A stretch of DNA of 64,000 nt. Source: Balaenoptera acutorostrata. Its lineage: Eukaryota > Chordata > Mammalia > Artiodactyla > Balaenopteridae. The number at the start of each line of letters is the position of its first letter. The stretch's first letter is position 1. Location of the stretch: positions 5,828,001 to 5,892,000 of the forward strand of contig NC_080067.1 in the NCBI RefSeq assembly GCF_949987535.1, given 5' to 3'. The notes beneath the pieces are model-generated. The model made no database searches, was not told where the DNA came from, and saw nothing but the letters and a program-made list of their open reading frames with translations. Below are positions 12,503 to 25,294 of this stretch, in pieces. The position numbers and the translations under genes are program-made.

Positions 12503-12661
12503 ATTATTATTTTCTTTATTTATTTTGGCTGCACCGGGTCTTAGTTGCAGCACGCGGGCTCTTAGTTGCATGCGGGATATAGTTTCCTGACCAGGGATCA
12601 AACCTGGGCCCCCTGCATTGGGAGTGCAGAGTCTTACCCACTGGACCACCAGGGAAGTCCC
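12503..12661 (-). mobile_element. CHR/Bov-tA-like SINE (short form) inserted in L1M
   Basis: Antisense SINE: the sense head 'gggacttccctggtggtccagtgg' and B-box region, a short body ending 'gcagcc', and an A/T-rich tail. Framed by a perfect 19-bp target-site duplication, TGAAATATTTTAAATTATT (12484-12502 and 12662-12680). The type with 'actccc/ctgcactcccaatgcagg' is the older form also known from ruminants. Confidence 0.93.
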
Positions 12662-12680
12662 TGAAATATTTTAAATTATT

Positions 12681-13500
12681 GATTCAATTTATCTCATTAT
12701 TGTCAGTTTATTGAGGTTTTTAGTTTTTTCTTGTCATCCCCAATGCTGTTCATTTGTACTATGCCTTGAAAGAATGTATATTCTACAGTTTGGAACTAAA
12801 GTGTTATAAATATGTCCATTAGATAAAGCATGTTACATATGTCACTTGTATGTTCTATTTTTTAATTGTTCTTTATATGCTTAATCTATTATTACTAAAA
12901 GGTACATTTATATAATGTAGCTGTGTGGTACAGTGATTCATTGGTTTCTTCTTGTAGTTGTTTCAAATTTTGATTTCTAATTTTTAATTTATGCTATTTT
13001 ATATTATATAATTTGTTACTTCCTGGGGAATTGTCTGCAATTGTATAGTACATTTAACTCTCTATTAATTTTATTCCATGTAGCATAATTTTTCTTATGT
13101 TAATGTAACATCAGATTTTCTTTATATTTAGTATTTGGCTGGTATATATTTTCCCATTATTTTACTTTTAGACTTTTTGTGTTATTTTGTCTTGGGTTTG
13201 AGTCTCTGTTAAAAAGCATATAACTATTTCATTTCCAATCTTGTCTGACAATCTTTGTCTTTTAATTCTAGAGTTTAGTCTGTTTACATTGATTGTGATT
13301 ATTGTCATATTTGAATTCATTTCTAACATCTCATCTTGTGCTTTTTATTTATTCTACTTTTATTTTCTGCTCTTTTTGCCTTTTTTCTCGCTCTTTTTTT
13401 CTACTTTTTTTGTGGCTATTTGAAAAAACATTTAACAGCATATTTATTGTAACCATGTATAAATTTAAATTTTTCCATTCCACAGAAACATAAGCCCCTT
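12681..13500 (-). mobile_element. Old L1M ORF2 endonuclease region, antisense
   Basis: Continues the L1M interrupted by the SINE. Plus-strand text such as 'agaatgtatattctacag', 'ataaatatgtccattag', 'catataactatttcatttccaatcttgtctgacaatctttgtcttttaa' and 'tttacattgattgtgattattg' is antisense to the ORF2 start and endonuclease region of old L1s. A segment of ORF2 appears to be missing between this and the 3' block. No open frame of use. Confidence 0.65.
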
Positions 13501-13729
13501 AGAACTTATTAATATCCATCACCTCCTTATAGCTTATATGCAGTTCTGTACCATAACTTCAGTTCAGTTCTGTTTTATTTTCAATGTGAAAAAATTAAGT
13601 AGATTTGTTATTGTTTAATGTAATGTTGGTTTAGATTCATCCCCATGTTCTCAATTTCTTTGTCCGTTACTCCATCTTTAATCTCCCTCTTTCCTTCTGG
13701 CATCTTCAACCTGAAATTACTTTTTCTAT

Positions 13730-14560
13730 TAATATAGGATCTTAAAATGTATATACAGAAAAGAAGAGATAGTATAACAAATGCTCATTACCCAGCTCCC
13801 ACAGTATCAGTGTATGTCCTGATAGAGGCCATATGTCTTATTTCAGTGTTACCCTTCTCCCATATCCTCACTACCCCATATGCCCTAATGAATTGTTTCA
13901 AGCAAATCCTAGGTATTACATTTTTAATCTAGAAAAAATTCAAAATATATCTCTAAGAGATAATTTCTCTTTATTTTAAAAATAATGCATTATCATGATC
14001 ACACTTAAATATAAAAAATAATCCCTTAATACCATCTAATATACAGTTAGTGTTCAAATTTCCTCCGATAGTCCCAGTAATATATTTTGACAGTTGATTA
14101 CTTAAATCAAATTTCAAACAAGGTCAAAAGTTGACATGGCATTTAGTTGATAAGACTCTTTTATCTATAAGAGTTTTCTCTATTTTTTTTTTTTTAATTA
14201 AAGGAGCCAGATTGTTTATTTTGTAAAATTTTCTGTGTTCTCAATTTGAGTGATTACATTCCGTTGGTGGCATTTAAATTGCTCCTCTGTGCCCTGTGTT
14301 TCTTATAGACTAGTAATTATACTTATAGACTTGATGAGGTTCAGGATTAATTTTTTTTTTTTTTTTTGGTAAAAATATTTTGTAGGTGGTTCTGTGTACT
14401 TTCTACTTCATTCTATCAGAAGGTATGACATGTTTCATTATCTCTTTCTTTGTGGTGTTGAAATTGATCAGTGGGTTTAGATTTTTTTACCCTCATCCAT
14501 TCATTATACAGCTTATCAATCAACCTTTTGCTAGATAATTTGGCAACAATTGAGCATTGC
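13730..14560. repeat. Old interspersed repeat, probably L1M-related
   Basis: Text such as 'aaatgctcattacccagct', 'cttaataccatctaatatacagttagtgttcaaatttcctc' and 'ttggtggcatttaaattgctcctctgtgccctgtgtttctta' matches a widely repeated mammalian sequence I remember next to old L1s. I cannot fix the family or orientation with confidence. T-runs at 14187-14199 and 14350-14366. Confidence 0.4.
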
Positions 14561-15779
14561 CTGGGTAAGTAATTTCATTAGAGTTTGCAAAATGGTGATA
14601 TTCTAATTCTTTCTTTCTGCATTAATTAGCTGGAATGTCTTGATTAAGAGGTACCTTTTCTTATCAGTTGTTTGTTTCCTGTGGTACAGTTTACACAGCA
14701 AAGGCAGAAGAAATGCTAGATGCTTTTCTTCCTTTATGAGTTTTCAGAATAATTAATTGGTGCCGTATATTAGCAACCTGTAAGTATGTTTGAGTTCTGT
14801 TATGTTTTGTTGTTTTTATTGAGGTCTCCTGTTTTCAGGTATTTTATATATATTCAATAAGTTACCTTCATCACCTTTTTGTTGTTAAAACTGTCCCCTC
14901 CTAAGAAGTGGGAATCCCTTTTACTGACTCTTGATTCTTTTGAAAAGACCTTAATAGTCTTTGATAGCTTTCTTGCTTCTCATATGAAAATATATTCTGG
15001 TCCCATCTTGAACAGTTCCTCTCCCAGTCCTGAGAATATGCAATTTTCTGAAGAAGTCCTGGTTCTTCTTTGTAGGACTTTTTTTTTTTTAAGACCACAA
15101 TCTCAGTGATTAGGGTGTTCATTACTACTGTATTTGTCATTTTTCATGGTATGAGTTAGGAAACAGGATTTTTGCTAAATCAAATAAAACAAGTTTATAC
15201 TAGTATTTTCAATGCAAATTTAAGATTTCAGGTTATTTGTGTTAACTTCTCTGAATTTGCATTCGTATCCCTTTTCCATCTCCTTTCTCCTACATGGAAA
15301 ATGTGGTACTAAAGACCTTGAATAATTACTTATTTCATGCTAACATATATAATAATATGATTACCATTTAAATTATCCTTATAATTTATTTTATCCTTTG
15401 AATACATTCACCAGGAATGTATGTTCACAGTCCTTTGTTTAAATTCACTCAGATAAATCTTAACAGGGTAGTTAAGTGTCCAACTTGACATACAGCTAGT
15501 TTCCTTTGATTCATTTTGTTTAATAATTAGGTAAAACATTTATATGGATCCAAAACCAAATTTTAGAATAAGGCGTATTCAGAGAATCCAGCTTCAATCT
15601 CTATTGTCTCCATCATCTTCCATTCCTTCCCCATAGGTAAACAATTTCTTTAGTTTTGTTATACATTTTCATTGTTTAATATAAATATGTGAGCATGAGT
15701 ATCGTATGTATATATATGCATACACACACATACCTTTTTTAAAAATAAGAGGTAGCATCTTTCTTTTTATCATGAATAG
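14561..15779. other. AT-rich DNA without recognisable gene
   Basis: No coding signal. Diverged L1M remnants are possible around 15560-15780, but I cannot support boundaries. Confidence 0.4.
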
Positions 15780-16450
15780 TAAATCCTTTATACACATCAA
15801 TTGATACAGTTATGTAGTTTTCATCTTTAGATTGATTGATTTTTAAATAATGCACTTGCCTTGCATTCCTGCAGTAAATCCCACTTGCTCGTGGTGTATT
15901 TTTCTTTGTATATATTGCTGAATTTGCTAATGTTTCATTGAGGATTTTTCTGTCAGTGTTCATGGAGGATATTGGTCTGTATTTTTTTTTTTTTTTTGTA
16001 TTGTCTTTGTCAGCTTTGGTATCAGGAGAATGCTGATCTCATAAAATGAATTGAGAAATGTTCCCTTCTCTTCTATTTTCTGGAAGCGATTGTGTAAAAT
16101 GGGAGTTATTTCTTCCTGAAATGTTAGGGAGAATTTTCCAGTGAAACAATCTTTGCATCTGTGTCTAGATATTTTGTTTCAGAAAGTTTTTTTAACTGTG
16201 AATTTAATTTCCTTTTTAGTTATAGCTCTCTTCTGGTTATATGTTGGTTTCCTGTTTATTCCCTCTGTGCTTTTTGTTCTTCTCTCCTTCCTTGCCTCCT
16301 TGTTCATATTTTTGTATTCAGTCTTAATTTATCTTCAGTGTTTTCGAGTATATATCTTCGCATAGTGGTTTTTGTGGTTGCTCTAAGGGTTGCATACGTT
16401 TCTAAGTTATCACAACTTATGATCTTGTTTCAATAATTTATCACATCAAG
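15780..16450 (-). mobile_element. Old L1M reverse-transcriptase region, antisense
   Basis: The plus strand has 'gccttgcattcctgcagtaaatcccacttg', 'ttcattgaggatttttctgtc', 'gatattggtctgtattt' and 'tttggtatcaggagaatgctgatctcataaaatgaattg', the antisense form of the L1 reverse-transcriptase core (compare 2195-2450 and 22610-22830 in the younger copies). Diverged, with T-run insertions. It is a second L1M copy or a rearranged part of the one at 11120-13500, because reverse-transcriptase sequence should not recur after the endonuclease block. Confidence 0.7.
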
Positions 16451-16547
16451 GTGAATGTAACAACCTTTCCAGTCTTGACATCCCTCTTCCTCTCCCACCT
16501 TTATAACAAAATTGCCTTAAATATTACTTGTACACACAGTGAAAACT

Positions 16548-16705
16548 GCATCAGAGCCCGTGCTCTGCAACAAGAGAAGCCACCGCGATGAGAAGCCCAC
16601 GCACCACAATGAAGGGTGGCCCCCGCTCGCAGCAACTAGAGAAAGCCCGTGTGCAGCAACAGAGACCCAAAGCAGCCAAAAATAAATAAATAAAACATTT
16701 ATGAA
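16548..16705 (+). mobile_element. 5'-truncated CHR SINE
   Basis: Plus-strand SINE body only, starting near 'cagagcccgtgctctgcaacaagagaagcc', with the conserved 'gagaaagcccgtgtgcagcaacagagaccc' block and tail 'aaaaataaataaataaaa'. The tRNA-like head is absent, so it has no A/B-box promoter. Boundaries are uncertain by about 10 bp; no clear target-site duplication seen. Confidence 0.85.
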
Positions 16706-16744
16706 AAAAAGAGAAAATGTTATAATTTTTGCTTTCGATGATCA

Positions 16745-17800
16745 AATGTAATTTTTAAATCTAAAGTGGATAAGAACAACCTGTTATATTTACCCAGATA
16801 TTTACCTCCTCTTTTGCTCTTTATTTATTCTTGAAAAGTTCCTGAATTTCAATTTCTTTTTCTTTGCTCAGACTTTAATTTTTCCTTTTTTTTTCTCCAA
16901 GAGTGTTCGTAATAGCTTGCTGGAGCATGTTATGATAACTGCTTTAAGGTCTTCATCACATTCCAGAATGTGAGTCATCATTGTATTTGGCATCCTTCGA
17001 TGATTTTTCCTCACTGCAGTTGAGATTTTCCTAGTTCTAGAGATGATGAGCAATTTCGCATTGTATCTTGGACATTTTAGGTTATGAGACTCTGCTTTCT
17101 GTTTAAGTTGTCTATTAGAGCATGCAGGCAAGCTCTTGAAGTTTAGAATGCATGTTCTGGCTGTCTTTGTGGGCTGTGGTTCAAATAGCAATTTTGTTGT
17201 TAAAGCCTTTGAAGTACTATTCAGTCTAGCCTGTCTGCTTGTGTGCTAACCTGGGGCCAATCTGAGACCTGGGCAGCATTTCACACCGGTGTTCAGTTCT
17301 TAAGGCTTTTGCTGTTTTGATTCTGGTTGGTTTCATGCAGGAGCTGGTCCAGGGTGTGCTCTGGGACTTCCCACAACTCATCGAAATCCTTGCTTCATCC
17401 AGACCATCCTTTTCCATCATCTTTCCCGCACTCTCTAGTTGGGAGAGCTGGATGATTTGTCCCCTTGCTGTCCTTTGTGTAGGGCAGGAGAGGAATAGTT
17501 GACAGTGCTCCACAGGACAAGTTTCTGTGTGGCCACAGTTCTGACAAAGGGGTGGGGAGGTATTTGCTTACATGAGTGCAGGGCGAAGATGGTCAGTCTG
17601 GGGGTTCTCCTCACAGTCTCTGCAACTGCCATGCCCAGAGGAGAGCACGATGGATGCCAGTCATCTAGCACAGGAAGGGGATGGTTAATGCACAACTGCC
17701 CACCTTCTAAGAGACCACAGCGCAGAGCAGGGAGTATGGAGTCCTGGCTTCTGGTGTTTGCCTGAAGTAGGGCAGGTATATTCAAAAGGTTTTTATCTCT
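16745..17800 (-). mobile_element. Old L1M 5' region, antisense (tentative)
   Basis: Text such as 'gagtgttcgtaatagcttgctggagcatgttatgataactgctttaag', 'attccagaatgtgagtcatcattg' and 'ttggacattttaggttatgagactctg' resembles the antisense ORF1 / 5' region of old L1M elements. Open frames here (17435-17809 minus, 17499-17765 plus) have no protein-family signature. The GC-richer 17300-17760 could be the old L1 5' untranslated region. Confidence 0.5.
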
Positions 17801-19994
17801 CAGGTCCATTTGTAAAGAGAGGGTGTTTATAATGGGATGGCTTCTTTTTTTTTTTTTTTTTTTACAAGTTTGCCTGTATTGTCTATTTAATTCAATCCTT
17901 CAAGCATCCTCAACTTGTGTTTTTTTTTCATGTATTTGAAATAATGCCAATACTCCTTGTTTATACTATGTCACTTTTATTTCACATGCAAGCAGAGTGT
18001 GTGGATGAGCATTTTATTTTTCTAAGTTAAAGAACTAAGCTCCTTAAGAAATACTCTAACTCTGAGTTCTTGCCTTTATCCTTATCATTTAAATTACCTG
18101 GGAAATACCCTCATGGTTTTTCATGGTTTCTGGCATTTTGTTATCCTATACATATTTTTTAAAAGATTAATACTCATGATTGCATATGTATGTATGGCAT
18201 ATATGCATACATATGTATATATACACAAACATATGTAATACATAGCTCACATATATATTAATCTAGTCACATTAAAATAAATGTATTAAAATATACATTC
18301 ACTACCTTACCTTTGACCCTTGTCATGTCTAAATCTTCATAAATTACATAATTTTTGCATATATCATATACTATTTTATTTAACACATAAAATAATATTC
18401 TCATCAATTATGAAATTTTCACATTTTCCTAATGTGTTGAGTTTATTTCCTTAATTATTTTCCTGCTTTTTATTTCTAAAACATTTAGTTTTCTACAGAT
18501 ATTTTCCCTCACTCATAAAAGTTATCTATATGAATTGTTTCTTTTGGAAGGAAACCTAGTAGGTTGTAGCAAAACTCACTTCAGAAAATGCATATTAGAA
18601 TTGATGACTGACAGCATCTTTCATCTTCCTCGTGGAATCCAACATCTGATAAAGCTTTTGCACCTGAAGCAGATGGGCAATCTTATGTTTTCTTATAAGA
18701 AGTCAAGGGAAGACAGGATTGTGTGCTTGGCATGCACTAGCCATCACAATTGACTTTCTAGGCAATGAGAATATCAGGATGAGCTCTGGAATAGACAATT
18801 TGGAAAGAGCAGATTTAAAAATCAATTTAAAGAGTTTGTATATTATATGTAAGAAATTACTTTCTACTTCTTATCAGCACAATGCAGCTCCTGTCTGTGG
18901 ACACTGTTGGAAGTTTCTGACAGTGTTTGGAGACATTCTGCGTCAAAGTGAACTGCTTTCTGGTATTCTTGACTCAGGACTTAGCAAAGCCAAGATGACC
19001 CTCTTAATAGCTTTAATCCTCATGGTCAAATCTTCCAAAACGTCTTCCTAATCATGGATTTCTACCCATAATTTCATCACGTCCTGTGTTAATAAGACAC
19101 TAGCCAATGTCCATAAAACGATACCAGTGACAAGAAAATTTAAGAAACCAGAAGACCTATTTTTGCTATTTGAGGCAGCCTGTCATAAAGAGGAGAGAAT
19201 ATTATCAGTGAGCTCCATGTTCCTTCTGAAAAAATGATAATATTTCTAATATATTCAGAAGAGTTCTTCCGTGTGTTCCAAGACTATCGCATATTTTCAG
19301 GAAAAGTTATTAAATGGACAGATGTCAGCTTTAGGTGAAAGAAGGCTGGTACAGGGATTGTAACCCATGATGACAATAGGCACTCAGATTACCCTGACTT
19401 TGTACTTCACCATCCTTAGGGCAAGCCTTCCTCCTCAGACATTTGGTCTGAAGATCAAGAGCTACTTGATCTCCAGACATCAACTGAACAGTCTCGGCAA
19501 TGAGGAAACGTGAACGGTAGTGAAAAAAGGGACAGACTAAGTAGATCTTTTCTACTATAAAGAGAAAAATGCCCCAACCAGAAACTTCTGCTTACATTTA
19601 ATTGATTGTCACTGTGTCACAGGGGCAGCCCTAACTTCAAGGTAGGCTGGGAAATATTTGACACCCCAACTTAATTGTGCTTCTGTTTGTAAAGGGGGTT
19701 GGAGGGGTAGAGACTGGAAATTTAGCCAAAACCTGCCACTGTGTTCAAAACGACATATTTGAATTTCTTTCACGTTAGGACCTCAGGAGATCTGTATCTG
19801 TCTTTTCTTATTACAACAGGTGTGCTCGTGTGTGTGTGAGTTTATACATATAAGAAACAGTAGAAAGCATGTATGCAACAACCCATACATACAACAACAA
19901 CAACAAAGGAAAATGTTACCACTATGCAATAAGCATAGAAACGTTTGATTGGCAGATTTTTTTTTTTTCTCCTTTTCTTCCTAATCCTACTTTT
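17801..19994. other. Unique intergenic DNA
   Basis: Contains a T-run at 17845-17863 and a TA/TG-rich patch at 18180-18260. No repeat family or coding signal recognised. Confidence 0.5.
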
Positions 19995-20024
19995 GGCATC
20001 CTATCTCTTTTTTTTTTTTTTTTT

Positions 20025-20171
20025 CGTTTTCGTCGGCTTTATTGAGATATCATTGACATATAAACTATAAGATTATGCTGTACAGTTTGTTGATTAGCTG
20101 CATTAATATATTCAAAAGGATTACCATCATAAAATTAGCTAAAAACCTCTTTTCTGTTACACAATTAAGAC
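20025..20171 (-). other. 3'-transduced segment derived from an old L1M 3' end
   Basis: This lies between the L1's own short poly(A) and the terminal poly(A). On the plus strand it reads 'ctttattgagatatcattgacatataaac...gattaccatcataaaattagctaaaa', the antisense form of an old L1M 3' terminus in the same orientation as the host L1. Its AATAAA ends 13 bases before the terminal poly(A), correct spacing for cleavage. The source locus therefore had a young L1 sitting just upstream of an old L1M end whose signal was used. Confidence 0.8.
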
Positions 20172-20531
20172 TTTTTTTAACATCTTTATTAGAGTATAAT
20201 TGCTTTACAATGTTGTGTTAGTTTCTATGTATAACAAAGTGAATCAGCTCCATGTATACATATATCCCCACATTCCCTCCCCCTTGCATCTCCCTCCCAC
20301 CCTCCCTATCCCACCCCTGTAGGTGGTCACAAAGCACCGAGCTGATCTCCCTGTGCTATGCAGTTGCTTCCCACTAGCTATCTACTTTACATCTGGTAGT
20401 GTATACATGTCAGTGTTTCTCTCTACTTCGTCCCAGCTCACCCTTCCCCCTCCCCGTGTCCTCAAGTCCATTCTCTACGTCTGCATCTATATTCCTCTCC
20501 AGTCCCAAGGTTCATCAGAACCATTTTTTTT

Positions 20532-23500
20532 TCAGATTCCATATATATGTGTTGGCATATGGTATTTGTTTCTCTCTTTCTAACATACTTCACTCTGAAT
20601 GACAGACTCTAGGTCCATCCACCTCACTACAAATAACTCAATTTCGTTTCTTTTTATGGCTAAGTAGTATTCCTTTGTATATATGTGCCACATCTTCTTT
20701 ATCCATTCATCGGTTGATGGACACTAGGTTGCTTCCATGTCCTGGCTATTGTAAATAGTGCTGCAATGAACATTGTGGTACATGTCTCTTTTTGAACTAT
20801 GGTTTTCTCAGGGTATATGCCCAGTAGTGGGATTGCTGGGTCATATGGTAGTTCTATTTTTAGTTTTTTAAGGAACCTCCATACTGTTCTCCATAGTGGC
20901 TGTATCCATTTACATTCCTACCAACAGTGCAAGAGGGTTCCCTTTTCTCCACACCCTCTCCAGCATTTATTGTTTGTACATTTTTTTGATGATGGCCATT
21001 CTGAACGGTGTGAGGTAATACCTCATTGTGGTTTTGATTTGCATTTCTCTAATGATTAGTGATGTTGAGCATTCTTTCATGAGTTTGTTGGCACTCTGTA
21101 TATCTTCTTTGGAGAAATGTCTATTTAGGTCTTCTGCCCAGTTTTGGATTGGGTTGTTTGTGTTTTTGATATTGAGCTGCATGAGCTACTTGTATATTTT
21201 GGTGATTAATCTTTTGTCAGTTGCTTCACTGGGAAATATTTTCTCCCATTCTGAGGGTTGTCTTTTCGTCTTGTTTATATTGTCCTTTGCTGTGCAAAAG
21301 CTTTTAAGTTTCATTAGGTCCCATTTGCTTATTTTTGTTTTTATTTCCATTTCTTTAGGAGGTGGGTCAAAAAGAATCTTGCTGTGATTTATGTCATAGA
21401 GTGTTCTGCCTATGTTTTCCTCTATGGGCTTTATAGTGTCTGGCCTTACATTTATGTCTTTAATCCATTTTGAGTTTATTATTATGTATGATGTTAGGAA
21501 GTGTTCTAATTTCATTCTTTAACATGTAGTTGTCCAGTTTCCCAGCACCACTTATTGAAGAGACTGCCTTTTCTCCATTATATATTCTTGCCTCCTTTAT
21601 CAAAGATAAAATGGTCATATGTGCGTGGGTTTATCTCTGAGCTTTCTATCCTGTTCCATTGATCTATATTTCTGTTTCTGTGCCAGTACTATACTGTCTT
21701 GATTACTGTAGCTTTGTAGTATAGTCTGAAGTCTGGGAGCCTGATTCCTCCAGCTCTGTTTTTCTTTCTTAAGAATGCTTTGGCTATTTGGGGTCTTTTG
21801 TGTTTCCATACAAATTGTAAAATTTTCTGTTCTAGTTCTGTGAAAAATGCCACTGGTAGTTGACTAGGGATTGCATTGAATCTGTAGATTGCATTGGGTA
21901 GTGTAGTCATTTTCACAATGTTGATTCTTCCAATCCAAGAACATGGTATATCTCTCCATCTGTTTGTATCATCTTTAATTTCTTTCATCAGTGTCTTATA
22001 GTTTTCTGCATACAGGTCTTTTGTCTCCTTAGGTAGGTTTATTCCTAGGTAGTTTATTCCTTTTGCTGCAATGGTGAATGGGAGTGTCTCCTTAATTTCT
22101 CTTTCAGATATTTCATTGTTAGTGTATAGGAATGCACGAGATTTCTGTGCATTCATTTTGTATCCAGCTACTTTACCAAATTCATTGATTAGCTCTAGTA
22201 GTCTTCTGGTAACATCTTTAGGCTTCTCTATGTTTGGTATCATGTCATCTGCAAATAGTGACAGTTTTACTCCTTCTTTTCCAATTTGGATTCCTTTTAT
22301 TTCTTTTTCTTCTCTGATTGCCATGGATAAAACTTCCAAAACTATGTTGAATAATAGTGGTGAGAGTGGGCAACCTTGTTTTGTTCCTGATCTTAGAGGA
22401 AATGGTTTCAGTTTTTCACTACTGAGAAAAATGTTGGCTGTGGGTTTGTCATATATGGCCTTTATTATGTTGAGGTAAGTTCCCTCTATGCCTACTTTCT
22501 GGAGAGTTTTTATCATAAATGGGTGTTGAATTTTGTAGAAAGCTTTTTCTGCATCTATTGAGATGATCATATGGTTTTTATCTTTCAGTTTGTTAATATG
22601 GTGTATCATATAGATTGATTTGCATATATTGAAGAATCCTTGCATTCCTGGGATAAACCCCACTTGATCATGGTGTGTGATCCTTTTAATGTGCTGTTTC
22701 CTGTTTACTGTTGTTTCGTTGAGGATTTTTGCATGTATGTTCATCAGTGATATTGCCCTGTAGTTTTGTATTTTTGTGACATCTTTTTCTGGTTTTGGTA
22801 TCAGCGTGATGGCCTCATAGAAGGAGTTTGGGAGTGTTCCTCCCTCTGCTATATTTTGGAAGAGTTTGAGAAGTATAAGGGTTAGCTCTTCTCTAAATGT
22901 TTGATAGAATTCACCTGTGAAGCTGTCTGGTCCTGGGCTTTTGTTTGTTGGAAGATTTTTAATCAGTTTCAATTTCCGTGCTTGTGATTGGTCTGTTCAT
23001 ATTTCCTATTTCTTCCTGGTTCAGTCTCGGAAGGTTGTGCTTTTCTAAGAATTTGTCCATTTCCTCCAAGTTGTCCATTTTATGGGCATATAGTTGCCTT
23101 CAGTAGTCTCTTGATCCTTTGTATTTCTGCAATGTCAGTTGCTACTTCTCCTTTTTCATTTCTAATTCTATTTATTTGAGTCTTCTCCCTTTTTTTCTTG
23201 ATGAATCTGGCTAATGGTTTATCAATTTTGTTTTTCTTCTGAAAGAACCAGCTTTTAGTTTTATTGATCTTTGCTATCGTTTCCTTCATTTCTTTTTCAT
23301 TTATTTCTGATCTGATCTTTATGATTTCTTTCCTTCAGCTAACTTTGGGTTTTTTTTTTTCTTCTTCTTTCTCTAATTGCTTTAGGTGTAAGGTTAGGTT
23401 GCTTATTCGAGATTTTTCTTGTTTTTTGAGGTAGGATTGTATTGCTATAAACTTCCCTCTTAGAACTGTTTTTGCTGCATCCCATAGGTTTTGGGTCATC

Positions 23501-24342
23501 ATGTTTTCTTTGTCATTTGTTTTTAGGTATTTTTTGATTTCCTCTTTGATTTTTTCAGTGATCTATTGATTATTTAGTAGCATATTTTTAGCCTCAATGT
23601 GTTTGTATTTTTTACAGTTTTTTTCTTGTAATTGATATCTAATCTCATAGTGTTGTGGTCAGAAAAGTTACTTGATACAATTTCAGTTTTCTTAAGTTTA
23701 CTCAGGCTTGATTTGTGACCCAAGATATGATCTATCCTGGAGAATGTTCCATGAGCACTTGAGGAGAAAGTGTATTCTGTTGTTTTTGGGTGGAATGCCC
23801 TATAAATGTCAATTAAGTCCATCTTGTTTAATGTATCATTTAAAGCTTGTGTTTCCTTATTTATTTTCATTTTGGATGATCTGTCCATTGGTGAAAGTGG
23901 GGTGTTAAAGTCCTCTACTATTATGGTGTTACTGTTGATTTCCCGTTTTATGGCTGTTAGCATTTGCCTTATGTACTGAGGTACTCCTAAGTTGGGTGAA
24001 TAAATATTTACAATTATTATATCTTCTTCTTGGATTGATCCCTGATCATTATGTAGTGTCCTTCTTTGTCTCTTGTAATAGTCTTTATTTTATAATCTAT
24101 TTTTTCTGGTATGAGTATTGCTACTCCAGCTTTCTTTTGATTTCCATTTGCATGGAATATCTTTTTCCATCCCCTCACTCTCAGTCTGTATGTGTCGCTG
24201 AAGGTCTGAAGTGAGTCTTTTGTAGACAGCATATATACAGGTCTTGTTTTTGTATCCATTCAGCCAGTCTGTGTCTTTTGGTTGGAACATTTAATCCATT
24301 TACATTTAAGGTAATTATCGATATGTATATTCCTATTACCAT
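20532..24342 (-). pseudogene. L1 ORF2 (endonuclease / reverse transcriptase), inactivated
   Basis: Starts at ATG 24342-24340 with the L1 ORF2 amino terminus and ends at TGA 20534-20532 after a THIYGI motif. The endonuclease part is broken by frameshifts, first near 24196 where extra bases follow the TYRLRVRGW homologue. The longest open piece, 22972-21689 (427 codons), covers most of the reverse transcriptase, with [43 protein letters not shown] and the FADD box (plus 22244-22255). Here the FADD box is followed by MIPN where the copy at 1-5818 has MILY. The C-terminal Cys-region frame is also split. By eye, 21890-22560 is nearly identical to 1500-2165. Confidence 0.93.
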
Positions 24343-24400
24343 TTTCTTAATTGTTTTGGGTTTGTTTTTGTAGGTCTTTTCCTTATCTTGTGTTTCCTCC

Positions 24401-25294
24401 CTAGAGAAGTTCCTTTAGCATTTGTTGTAACGCTGGTTTGGTGGTGCTGAATTCTCTTAACTTTTGCTTGTCTGTAAAGGTTTTAATTTCTCCATTAAAG
24501 CTGAATGAGATCCTTGCTGGGTAAAGTAATCTTGGTTGTATGTTTTCCCCTTTCATCACTTTAAATATGTCCTGCCACTCCCTTCTGGCTTGCAGAGTTT
24601 CTGCTGAACTATCAGCTGTTAACCTTATGGGGATTCCCTTGAATGTTATTTGTTGCTTTTCCCTTGCTGCTTTTAATATGTTTTCCTTCTATTTAATTTT
24701 TGATAGATTGATTAATATGTGTCTTAGCATGTGTTTCCTTGAATTTATCCTGTCTGGGACTCTCCTGGGCTTCCTGGACTTGAGTGACTATTTCCTTTCC
24801 CATGTTAGGGAAGTTTTTGACTGTAATCTCTTCAAATATTTTCTCTGACCCTTTCTTTTTCTCTTCTTCTTTGCGACCCCTATAATTTGAATGTTGGTGT
24901 GTTTAATGTTGTCCCAAAGGTCTCTGAGACTGTCCTAAATTCTTTTCATTCTTTTTTCTTTATTCTGCTCTGCGGCAGTTATTTCCACTATTTTATTTTC
25001 CAGCTCACTTATCCATTCTTCTGCCTCAGTTATTCTGCTATTGATTCCTTCCTGAGTATTTTAAATTTCATTTATTGTGTTATTTGTCGTTGCTTATTTG
25101 CTCTTCAGTTCTGCTAGGTCCTTGTTAAACGTTTCTTGTATGTTTTCCATTCTATTTCCGAGATTTTGGATCATCTTTACTATTATTACTCTGAATTCTT
25201 TTTCAGGTAGACTGCCTGTTTCCTCTTCATTTGTTTGGTCTGGTGGGTTTTTACCTTGCTCCTTCATCTGCTTCATATTTCTCTGTCTTCTCAT
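24401..25294 (-). pseudogene. L1 ORF1, inactivated
   Basis: Starts at ATG 25294 (MRRQRNMKQMKEQGKN...). Sixty-six codons are open, covering the basic amino terminus and the first coiled-coil heptads (IIVKMIQNLGNRMENIQETF), then a stop. Homology to ORF1 of the copy at 4008-4910 continues with frameshifts through the RRM region to TAG 24403-24401. No functional protein is possible. Confidence 0.9.

Noticed and set aside
20025..20171. Pre-existing L1M fragment at the target site
   Set aside because: The 15-bp duplication lies outside this segment and it is bounded by poly(A) on both sides, so it entered with the L1.
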